Below are positions 11,333-20,879 of a DNA stretch of 52,500 bases, in pieces. The stretch is taken from NCBI GenBank assembly GCA_018398765.1, contig JAHBMJ010004175.1, positions 1 through 52,500 of the forward strand, read 5' to 3'. A program made the translations under genes and the position numbers. Numbering within the stretch: the first letter of the stretch is position 1; the number at the start of each line of letters is the position of its first letter. The stretch comes from Chromera velia (Eukaryota > Sar > Chromeraceae). The notes beneath the pieces were generated by a model. It was not told the DNA's origin and did not search any database. It saw nothing but the letters and a program-made list of their open reading frames with translations.

Positions 11333-13071
11333 CACCCCGTCATCTCGACGACTCCTTTCCTTTCCACCTCGTCTTTTCTTCTCTTGCTTCGACTCCGAGA
11401 TGCATGCTTTCAGACCTTGAAGTTGGCCACCCTTCTCAGTCTTCCAGATATGCTTCTGTGTTCGATTTTAAATTGTCCTTTCTTCCCTTTTTTTTTTTTT
11501 TCCGGGCAATCGAATATTCGGCACGCCCGAATCCTCCCCCTTTCGATTGATCGGAGGAACTCATTCATCACCCCGTGTCCCGACGAACTCTCTCCTGCAG
11601 CCTGACCGTTTGATTCATATTCTTTTCTTCTTTCTGCGTCTCGTTGTTTCTTTTGACTTTCAGCCTCTCTAACTCGTTTATCTTCCTTCGTTCCTTTCTC
11701 TTATTTCGTTTCTTACTTCTTTCAGCATGCTGCAGGGCTCTCTAACTCCTTTACCCTCGTTCCGTCCTTTGCTTGTTTGGTTCCTTTCGGTTCCTCAAGT
11801 TTTTTTTCATGGCTCGCTAACTCCCTTATCCTCGTTCGGTCCTTTGTTCGTTTTTTTCCTTCTTGGTGTGCAACGTCGTCTCGCTCGCCTACCTTAATTT
11901 CTGCCTTCGTACGTTCTTTTTACCTCCTTCGACTTGCCGTCCTTCCTTCATTCCTTCCCTCCTGCTCGCTTTCTTTCTCTTCTCCTTCTTTCCCACCTTC
12001 CTTCTTCCTGCCTTCCTACTTTCCTGCTTTTCTTCTTCTTTTCGTCCTTCTTGCCTTAATTCCTTTCCTTCCTTCCTGCTTTCCTTCCTGTTCTTTTTCT
12101 CCTTGATCCTTCTTTTCTTCGCTTTTTTTTTTTTTTTCATCTTCGTGGCCATGGCTGTCACAGTCCCTTCCACTCCTTCATGCTTCTGCTGCTGTCCCTC
12201 CATCTGGCTAATGAGGCTTTGATTTGGTGATGCAATTGACTCGACAGCTTGCCCCCCCGTTCAAGCTGTAGCATCACCTCACCCCACTGTCAGGAGTTCA
12301 AGAGCTTCCACACAAATTCGCTTTCGAAACCACTCCAGCCTCGTCCCGCCTATCTCTAATTCCTTCGACTCCTCTTGCTGTCAACGCCATCTACTGTTCT
12401 CATAAAATCACCGGCTGTTTCCTGTTTATCTCTGATCTGCTGGCTTGTTATGGACTCTTTCTGTCTATTGGTTGTCCTTGTTTCCTTTGATCAGATGCTG
12501 CTGTCTTCATTCTTTTTTTCTCCTCCCACCCCCTTCTGATGGCAATCGGAGGGCTCACTCTGTCCATGAAGGCCCGTCCAACACCTTTCATAGACTAATG
12601 TCATTCATTCATCTCCGTTCATTACTCTCGTTTCCCTTTGTCATACTGTTGCTCTTGTGTACTTTGCATCACTCCCCCCAATGCCCCAACACATAAGCAA
12701 CCATACGTCTGACTCGAGATCGCACAAAAGGATCATGCAGCCATCAGGACGAGAAATAGCGAGTACAAGAAGAGGAAAGACGTGACGAGAGTAGAAAGGG
12801 ACTGAGTAAGTGAGAGACAATATAGGTCATAAAATTAGAAGGAAAATTGAGGAAGAATACAGACCAACCACAAACAACAGGGAGCATAGCAGCTCTCCCT
12901 TTGTATAAACAGACATCAGGTAAAGCTCAGCGCAATCACACCCACCACGAAAGTTAAGAGCCAATCCCTCTTACCCCCCAACTCCCATATACTCGTCTGC
13001 TCTCTTTCCCCATTGTCACTTTGCAAAGTTGATTCCCCCTTTCTTTATCTCCGGCAATTCTGCTCTGACTG
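11333..13071 (-). other. Long 3' untranslated region of the Copia element
   Basis: 1.74 kb between the RNase H stop and the 3' LTR with no coding signal. From about 11620 to 12140 it is almost pure pyrimidine on the plus strand, hence a purine-rich tract in the sense of the element. The Lys/Arg/Glu-rich ORF at 11889-12203 (-) is a by-product of that composition. No clear polypurine primer directly abuts the LTR; GGAAAGGAAAGGAG lies about 20 bp before it. Confidence 0.6.
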
Positions 13072-13653
13072 TCACTTCTCTCGCCAAACTGGCTTTGTCA
13101 TCCAGTCTGCTCGGTTGAGCTTCCTGGGTGTCCAGACCACGTTTTTGGACGGGTCCATGCCCATCTTCCGGAACGTCTGAATTACGTAATCAAGCTCGGG
13201 CTGGAGTTGTGGCTCCTTCGTGACCTTACCTGAACGCAGGCAGGCGTACAGAGCCTCCGAGTCGATATATACGTTGACCTCCGGGAACTTTCCTGTGAGC
13301 TCGTCAATGAGGAAGAGGGAGCGCCACAGCTCCTTTGCCAACATCTTCAACGCCGACAGCTCTCCTGCGTGAGAGCTGTCTAAGATGGCGTCTTCATCCT
13401 CCGAGCTGAACTCTCCCCCTTCCCACTCCTCCTCTACATCTTCCCCTCCCCCGACAACCCCCTGGTCATCGCAGTCGACAGACCCGGGTTCATATGTCTC
13501 CCCTGCAACCCGTCCCCATCCTTCATTTCTCTGCTCCTTCCCCCACCCCCTTGCCGGCTCCTGGATGATCTCTCGCTCAGACTTCCACTGGATTAGGTTC
13601 CACTCATCCCCCGCTTCATGGGACCACGTCCGATCGCCCCAGTATGCGACCAT
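13072..13653 (-). pseudogene. Copia RNase H domain
   Basis: An open frame ending the pol region. It shows the RNase H order of a Copia element: an acidic stretch with DSSHAGELSALKMLAKELWR (the Asp and Glu sites), then VYIDSEALYACL (third acidic residue), then VVWTPRKLNRADWMTKP, the conserved C-terminal W-x-P-x-x-x-N-x-A-D-x-x-T-K box. The upstream part is acidic linker. It lies in a different frame or beyond a stop from the RT fragment, so the polyprotein is broken here. Confidence 0.8.
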
Positions 13654-13713
13654 CCCTTTTTATACAATCTGGAGGATCCGTTTTCTACCTGCATCAGAGT
13701 ATGCATGCACTTT

Positions 13714-14569
13714 CTATCCCTCAGGGAGGAGGGGTCTGAACTCTAACCTAGTCTTCTCCTGCTGTGCTTGTTGAAGGACGAGTCCTACGTTTTGGAGGAG
13801 ACGGCGGCAGGGTCGAGTTGCATATTTTTGCAGCTCTTGGTAATAGACCTGTTTCTTGGGGAGGAGCCTGGTGCCCCACCCCAAAACGCCACATGCCCCC
13901 CTATAGGCAGCCTGAAGACTCATGTTGACCTCCCACTCCTCTGGAGGTCGCATACATTTGTTGGTCACCTGCCTCCTTGCCCCCCCTGCGATGTGAAGAA
14001 TCCGGTCTGCTTCTACTGTCTTCAGATAATTCTTCTGGGAGACGAAGAGTCGGCCTTCTTCCATCTCCATATCTAGACCAACAAATCTATCCTCCCCCCC
14101 CGGTTGCAGTGTGTCGAACAGGCCAAGCTTGATCCTTTGACCTAGTAGCTCGAGGTCTCTCTTCACCCCTGCCCCACTCCCCCGGACGTCGTCTACAAAA
14201 TGGACCACCAAGGCGTCTGCGGCACTCCTGGCTGCCGGCTTCCCACCTTTGAGTCCATCTCTCCCCGCTCCCTTCCGCTTTACCAGGACAGATTCATCCA
14301 CAACCTCATAGCCTCCCAAGGACTGCATCTCTCTCTGGAAGAGACCGCAGAACAGATTTCCGCTCCCTCTTCCCCCATAATGGGCCTTCGCTAGTAGATG
14401 GATGCTCCCCGGTTGGAGCTCTGCCGCCTCCTGCCTCAACTCGACCCACCTCTCATCTGTGAATCTGTCTGGGAATGGGTTTTCAGTCGGGAGGACGGGG
14501 AAACCTACAGGGATCCTGACTCCTATTGCTCCGTGGGTGTCTCGGTTCTCATCGTCCACTTGTTAGAAG
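13714..14569 (-). pseudogene. Copia reverse transcriptase, C-terminal half
   Basis: Begins immediately after the inserted element with the VEKA-F stub and a stop, then THGAIGVRIPVGF, the ENPFP...FTDERW stretch and LLAKAHYGG, which is the Copia RT motif usually read as L-K-A-L-Y-G. The catalytic core appears as VVHFVDDVRGSG (V-D-D). After it come the FVGLDMEM and LFVSQKNYLKTV segments expected before RNase H. It is the downstream half of the RT whose upstream half ends at 15983. Confidence 0.85.
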
Positions 14570-14580
14570 GCCTTCTCTAC

Positions 14581-15971
14581 TACAGAAAGGCACTCTGAAG
14601 TATAGAGGTGGTCGTTAAACCACTTTGCAATAGCAATCTAAGCTCTAAAACATTTAAAATGAACTCCACATTTATTTTATAAGCAAAAGAAGTTCTAAAA
14701 AACAAAAAAATGACACTTTTAGAGTATTGGTTGAAGGTTCTTACTCGGTTCGAGCTTAAAAACTATACGTCTCCACCTCTAGGTTCTTAGGTTCCTAGAA
14801 CCTAGGTTCTAGCCTTCTCAGTCTGACCCTCCAAGAACTCCAAAGAACCTGTCCAAAACCAGTTATGAAACATTAAATACGATGAAAATATTCAAAAGTT
14901 TGTCCACCAATCCAACTGAAAAACGTTCGAAAAGGACTGTGAGAGGTAGAGGGACAAAGAAGGTTCCAGATAGTAAAGATCGAAAAAGAAAAAAGAGGGT
15001 TCCAAGATTTATCAAGACTCCAATAAGAAATCTATTGTGTGAGGTTGGCTCTTCTCTAACTGAATTAAGCTTTGAAACCATTTTTTTGAATGGTAATGGT
15101 ATCACTGTTTGATATGTGATAACCGCTCTTTGCTTTGATGGGCTTCATGAAAGTGTCAACCGTTACATTGCTCTCCATGTGGGCTACATATTTCTGCCCT
15201 TTTTCTATAGAATGACAAAAAGAAAGCTTTTGAACCCTCAGGGTTGCGAGCGATTGCACACATCGAAGATGAAGAAAGGGACCTAGATGAACTATACCGG
15301 ATTGGCAGGGATTGCTGTGCATACATATCCTAAGTCCGACGAGGCTTCGACCGACTTAGCCAACATGCGCTAGCAACATGCGTGCTTTCTCTCTCCTTTG
15401 GCAGTTAGGCCAAAACAGGAAGCCTGAAAAGATTTGCATCGATAACGTCCCACTTTTTTCTGTGTTCTTTTATATTTAACATGCACATAAAATGAATGAA
15501 ACCGTCTTAATGAAAGATGAAGAGCTTGTTCATCTTGTAAATCTGTTTGAAGAGAAGAAAAAGCGAGTTGACAGCTGAGTTTTATGATTTTAACGGTCAA
15601 TTTTGGCATATATAAGCATCTGTCTTATTTGTTTAGATCATTTTAATCATCTAAATTAGGTTTTTAGTCTTTTTGAAGTTTTAAGGGGGGGAGTTTTCAT
15701 GGTTCTTACAGGTTTTTTTCTAGGTTCCTAGAACCTAGGTTCTAGCGGTTTCTCTAGAGAGTAAGAACCAAATGATGGAGACATCACTTTGATGCAACAT
15801 AGACTTGATTCTTCTTTAAAAAACCTTTAAGAATCTGAAAGAACCTTACACTAACGAGTCTGGAAAAGCAAAAAACAGTGTTAGAACCTATTAGAACCTA
15901 TGTTATATCATCTTCAATTACAGCATAAACATGTATGGTACTAGGGTTCTATCTAGGAGTGCTGCCCCATA
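14581..15971. mobile_element. 1.39-kb insertion inside the Copia RT gene
   Basis: Interrupts RT between DVEKA and the next codons. An 11-bp direct repeat GCCTTCTCTAC flanks it (14570-14580 and 15972-15982), a clean target-site duplication of the length made by Mutator-like elements. The ends are weakly inverted (TACAGAAAGGCACTC against TATGGGGCAGCACTC). Near each end is the palindrome AGAACCTAGGTTCT (about 14800 and 15730), with inverted GGTTCTTACTC and GAGTAAGAACC outside the left and right copies. It is AT-rich. Its only notable ORF is 14882-15112 (+), a 76-residue very basic peptide; I cannot say whether it is real. Class assignment rests on the duplication length only. Confidence 0.8.
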
Positions 15972-18637
15972 GCCTTCTCTACATCTACCCCATGGATCTG
16001 CATCGGCGGGTCTAGGCCTAGCATGTAGATGAAGGAGACATTGAAACCGATAAGACTGGGCACCCCCACGTACGTATCGATCGGTCTCATGTCTCTGCCT
16101 CCTTTTACAAACATCCTGGCCTTCGCTTTCTCCTGCTTTCCCTTCTTCTTGATGCCTAAGTTCTCCCCCATGTTGACAACATATACAACCTGGCTCCTGC
16201 TTACCTCCCCCCCGATGACACCGTTATCGAGAATTCCTACGAATTCATCGAGTCGGGCGGCCTCCAACTTTCCTGCTCTCACTTCCTCCACAGTGGCTGG
16301 CCGTAGTGAAACACCCCCCCTGAAGCTAGTGGCCATGGCGGCAGGTGGAATGCCTTCATCTTCGCTTCCTTTCCTTACTCTTCTACCTCCTCTGGCTCCC
16401 TCTTCCTCTTCCCCATCTCTTTCTCCCTGTTTGGCTTCATCTGCGTCCTTCAAAGAGTCCATGCTCCCCATCTCTCCATGCCTTGGGTGTCCCTCACAGA
16501 CGGCTGCTGATGATGCCGCGCTAGCTGCTGCTGCGCTGACTGACACCTCCGCTTTTCCTTTAGCCTTTCTCTGCCCCCGCGTCTCCACTCCCACAGCTGT
16601 TGAAGGCCTGCGCGCATTTGCCCCAGAACGCGCTTTGGGGGCCGTGGGGTTTGCCATGGGAGACGGCTGCTGTGCTGCGACCGATTCTCTTCCTTCCGAC
16701 ACCGGGCTGAGGGCAGACCGATGTGCCTGTCCCGCTGGAGACCCACCAACTGCCTGAAGCGAACGCTGATTCCCATCCCTCGAGTGCCGAACCGAGACTG
16801 GTGACTGCGGTGGTAAGTCCTGAAAGGACGGACGGGAAGCTGCTGGGGCTGCGCCGGGTCGACTTCCTCCTACTTGCTGAAGGAGAGGCTGAGCCCCGGA
16901 CGATGACGCCAGCGAATTTGGCACCGGAATCTGGGCGTTTGCGGACCCCTGCGGCTGTGGAGGTTGCTGAGCAGGAACTGCTTGTGACACGGGTGCCTGC
17001 CGCTGTGGGGCCTGCATCTGCTGCTATGCTTGGCCTTGGTTCTGAGCCTGGGCTTGCTGTTGCGAGGTCATTGCTGCTCTCTGTTTCATCCTGTGTAACT
17101 GTTCCATCACCTCTGCTCCCTCATCGTTCTCGCTCTCTTCACCGCTAGTCTGCTCCTGCTCTTGCTCGGACTCTGAGGGGACTGGGATTTCTTCTAGCTC
17201 CTGAGGATGCTGGATCCACTCTCCCTCTGTGGCTTCCGGCTCCCGACCTCTGTCCGTGGAACCTGCAAGCACAGGGCTGGAGGCGGGGTCACCTCCGTTG
17301 TACCCCCATTCAGAAAGGATGCCTTTTCGAATGACCGAAACATTGACAGGATGCACAGAGCACATGACAAATGGGACACCCTCAACCCCAAATTCCACTA
17401 CCCTGACTGACTGACGCGACTCCCTGCGGATGTAGTTCCCCCGCCTCCCCGGAAGGTCAGCCGTCTTCCTGACCGTCTTCGGTGCATGCGGTTTGAAGAC
17501 AACCTGATCTCCACACACAAAGCGGAGGTCCTGGTGTGAGCCATGCTTCTTGTTGTGAGGCGATGTGCCGATCTCGGAACTATACACCGCTCGATATGTC
17601 TGCATAACTCCCTCCACTAGCTCGGGAATGAGCTCATGGGGCCAATTTTTAACTCTGAGCATCGTTGACGTCAGAGAGCGAATAATCTTGATCGCATTCT
17701 CAGCAGGGCCCTGGGAGGGAGAGTGGTAAGGTGCACTCTTGTCGAAGTGTATAAATGGCATCACCTCCCTCATCCTTATACTCTTGAGGAGAGCTTCATT
17801 GTCACTGCGAAACATCTTGGGATGATTGTGTGGTGGTGGGAGGAGACTTCGATTCTCTGCAATGAAGCGGACGTAATGATCGGGTGTGTCCCGTTTCATA
17901 TCAAGGGCCATCACATCGATGTCACGAGAGTGAGTCTCGGCAATGACGGAGATTGGGTAGCCCTTGATATTCCCCACGTCCCCATAAATCAACTCTCCAT
18001 ACCTCTGCGTCTCCTTCTGTCTTCTGTCAGGGACAGGCTTGGGCATGTGGTAGGTTGCATTCCTCTCTTCACACAGACTGCACGCTCTCCACACTTCTTT
18101 CCTCACCTTCTCTGACACGGGGATATTTCTTTCTCTCAGCGTTGCTACGATTCGGTTGACATCGCAGTGAACTAACCGCGCATGCCAAGCCATGAGTCCC
18201 CCATAATGGGCCTTCGCTAGTAGATTCCTCCCCTTCTCGATGTCTTTCACTTTGAGCAGCTTGGCAACGTACGCATTCACCTCAAGCGACGGCTGCTGAC
18301 GGCAAGGACGTTGCCTCACCGGGGCCATCGTGAGATAAGGGAGATTCGAGCCCTCTCCTCCTTGCGGAGCGGTGATTTCGATTCTGATCGGCTGCCCCCC
18401 TTGGTCGATCAACGTGATATAGTTGGCCCCCTGCAGTGGTCCCGGCAGGCCATCATCAATAACCACCCCTTTCCCCCTCAGTAGATGTCTCGTCTTCACC
18501 CCCTTCTTCGTAATGTACCCAATCGCATCAACATCCTCTATCCCACCTGTCTCCCATCGTCTGCCTGTCGACAGAGGATTCGGTATTTTCTTGGACATCC
18601 GACTGTTGGCCGATGGGGGGATAATTTGCCCCGCCAC
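15972..18637 (-). pseudogene. Copia integrase and N-terminal RT half
   Basis: One frame with a single in-frame TAG at 17024-17026 in a Gln-rich linker. The integrase has an HHCC zinc site (HARLVH then CSLC) after a gag-pre-integrase segment. The DDE triad follows: YGDVGN, FRSDNEA, and GPAENAIKIIRS. A linker rich in Gln, Ser and Ala follows, then the RT start with KARMFVKGGRD and IHGVDVEKA. The insertion cuts RT there. Just upstream in another frame (about 18640-18668) is a protease-like STRTMIGGGG, but the Asp of the usual D-S-G active site is not there (GIES), so protease is dead or shifted. The product would catalyse cDNA insertion if intact. Confidence 0.88.
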
Positions 18638-18719
18638 CGCCTATCATTGTCCTTGTGGATTCGATACCTGGATGCACTGTGTACATAGATGCAGGTGGAT
18701 GCTTTGTTTAAATGGAGGC

Positions 18720-20143
18720 ATGAGGATAGATAGTCTGCATGGAAGCAAGTGGAATTGTTGTTGGATTCTGTCCTACTGGTTGTCTTCCTACTTCCTCACT
18801 GCCTGGACAGTATTTGGCAAAATGACCTCTCTGGTTGCATTTGTGACATTGCACGTTCAGAATCTTTGCTCAGCACTCAGGGTGACCAACCGGATGCGAG
18901 ATGTAGTACCCACAATTCACACACCCATCTGTAGACCGAGGGTTCGTCTGCCAAGGTTGAGATGGGTAAGACGGTTGGCGGCCATCAGCTTTGGGATCCC
19001 TCTGCTCATACTGCCTGTTCATCCCCCCCCCACTCCTGTGTGCAGACTGCGCTGGATACCGCCCGCTCCCTCCCCTATACTGTTGCTGGGTAACGAGGAC
19101 CTCCCCTATACTGTTGCTGCACGGATCCCGGAGCCGACCCCCTTGGAGGGATCCCTGCTGTACCCATAAAGTGCGCCTCAAGAGCTGCCTGTGTCAACAT
19201 CGGCATGAGTATACTCAGGGCAGATTCGGGAGACATCTGCATCGGTCCCGGCGTTAGTTCGGTTGGGTGGGAGAGGCGAGGCTGCTGCTCTTGGACTATG
19301 TGTGTATGAGTCATGTGAGCTTGGGGCAGAGATCCATTGGCTTGTAATACTGTCATCCAGAGAGGCTGATTGGTAGATTTGTTCTCGGGTTTGTGCTGTC
19401 CTTCTGATCTCTCTGCCTCCCCGAACGCTTTCAGAAATTTTTCTCTCTTCTGTCTCTCAATGTCTGACTCCCACCTCGCGAACGTGTCTTCTCCATTCTT
19501 CCCTATTTCATTTCGGACCGCCTGGACCAGTGGTTCATATTTGTTGTAGTCAGTTTCGCCCAGCCTAGTCTCAAGAAGCGACCCCAAATTCTGAGGAAGG
19601 GCCCCCTGGGTATATCTTGCTCGGTCTTCGTCTGGGATTGTCACTCTACAACACTTGCAGAGTGTCATTAGATGATCTGTGTCTTCTAACAGCTTCTGAG
19701 GGTTACAGATATAATCCGTTCTTGCCTGTATGGAGCCAAGGTTCTCCCAAGCCTCTGTGATCATCTTTTTTCTGTCGCTCTTCCTAGCCTTCGTGGCTTC
19801 CTCGACAGCATCCCAAACTTGCTTGAGATACTGGGCTGAATCTGGGTTGTTTGCGCTATTTAGGATATTCTGTGCGTACCACTTCTAGACGACCTTCTCA
19901 ACTGCTACTGCTGCCCTCCTGTGCTTCCGCACTGCCAGCTTGAGCTGTGCGATCTCCCAAAGGTGTCTAGATTCTAGAGTCTGGTATGCTGAATTTCCAT
20001 CCCTCTGTACCCAGCATTCAGTCTTGTATTTCTTGATAATCCATTTGTTTGTAAAGAAGGGGAAGACTGGCTTCTTCGTATCCGACGACTCCGAATCTCC
20101 TAACTCCATCTCCTTCGGTTCCGCCCGACCCTGCAGGAGCACC
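18720..20143 (-). pseudogene. Copia gag, frameshifted
   Basis: Three fragments. 20143-19885 is a capsid N-terminal piece (TNKWIIKKYKTECWVQRD) beginning right at the LTR. 19764-19075 is the capsid core (LLEDTDHLMTLCKCC, LETRLGETDYNKYEPLVQAV), followed by a Gln/Pro-rich region. 19181-18720 carries the nucleocapsid. A zinc knuckle CHKCNQRGHFAKYC (C-x2-C-x4-H-x4-C) lies at about 18807-18850, preceded by a degenerate one with CVNC...HPVGHPEC. A short tandem duplication at about 19068-19115 repeats the QQQYRGG codons and shifts the frame. Confidence 0.8.
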
Positions 20144-20627
20144 ACAAGAAAAGTTTCCTTCGATCACCTCTAGAAGATCCCTAATCTCCAGGATCCTGGA
20201 CTTCCCGAGGTTTTCTCTCTATTCGTATCGCAAATCGATACGCCCACTGCCTATATAAGTCTCCAATACTGCACTTAACGTCTGTCCTAATGTTTTGCTT
20301 ACATACCTACGTTCTGTCCTACGGAGATCCTTATACGTACGTTCCTACCGTCTCTTGAGGAGGACTGTTCTAGAATCGATCCTTCACTCTCATCGGTTTC
20401 TTCTCTTCACTCAATTGCTCGATCCGACTCGATCACTTTTCTCTTCTTTTCTTTTCTTTGTACATGCATGCATGCTTTTTTATTCAAATGCGTTTGGATC
20501 TCGCAATGCGCGCGAATCCCGTGATCTTGAGTGACTTTGACGCTCGTACTGCGCGCGACAGCCCTGCGAGACGGAGAGATGCTATTTGAAGAGCGGCTTG
20601 GGCCCTACCGGAGCCGAACTTCCCAGT
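20144..20627 (-). repeat. 5' LTR of the Copia element
   Basis: 484 bp, same ends and orientation as 10849-11332. Lying before gag on the minus strand it is the 5' LTR and should hold the promoter of the element. It contains an ATGCATGCATGC run and a TATATAAG at about 20251 whose strand relevance is unclear. Confidence 0.93.
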
Positions 20628-20683
20628 ATATCTGCCTCCCTGTGTTGCTGCCTCCCTGTATTGCTAAATGCTCTGCTAACCAA

Positions 20684-20879
20684 ACTGTAAGCTGTGTGCG
20701 TACTGGGCTAAGTAATCATGAGGCTAGCAGTATGGTAGGCTAGACAGAGATATTCTCGATCAGCCATTCATAGAGAGAGTTCCATCTTAGAGTTTTGACA
20801 ACAACAACTCATGCCAATCATCTAACTTCTACTGCCTTCCAGGCTCTCTCTTGCTTAGCTATATAGAACGTATGCCTCC
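20684..20879 (+). repeat. Dispersed repeat B, right copy
   Basis: About 196 bp matching 8229-8421 in the same orientation. It sits 56 bp outside the right end of the Copia element. No flanking duplication is visible here, unlike the left copy. Confidence 0.6.

Larger units (their letters stand above)
10849..20627 (-). mobile_element. Copia-order LTR retrotransposon, decayed, 9.78 kb
   Basis: Two direct 484-bp repeats (10849-11332 and 20144-20627) flank gag, integrase, reverse transcriptase and RNase H, in that order on the minus strand. Integrase before RT is the defining Copia order. The outer flanks carry a perfect 5-bp target duplication ATATC (10844-10848 and 20628-20632). LTR ends read AC...GT instead of the usual TG...CA. 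The two LTRs have equal length and differ at 15 positions by my count by eye (13 transitions), about 3 percent, so the insertion is not recent. The internal part has frameshifts, stops and a 1.39-kb insertion in RT, so it cannot be autonomous. On the minus strand the 5' LTR/internal junction reads TGGTGCTCC, a possible tRNA primer-binding site whose first T is the last LTR base. Confidence 0.93.

Noticed and set aside
18423..19169. 248-codon plus-strand ORF
   Set aside because: Antisense to the decayed gag/protease region of the Copia element; no features of its own.
20130..20146. Definite primer-binding site for a named tRNA
   Set aside because: TGGTGCTCC follows the LTR, but I could not match it with confidence to the 3' end of a known tRNA.
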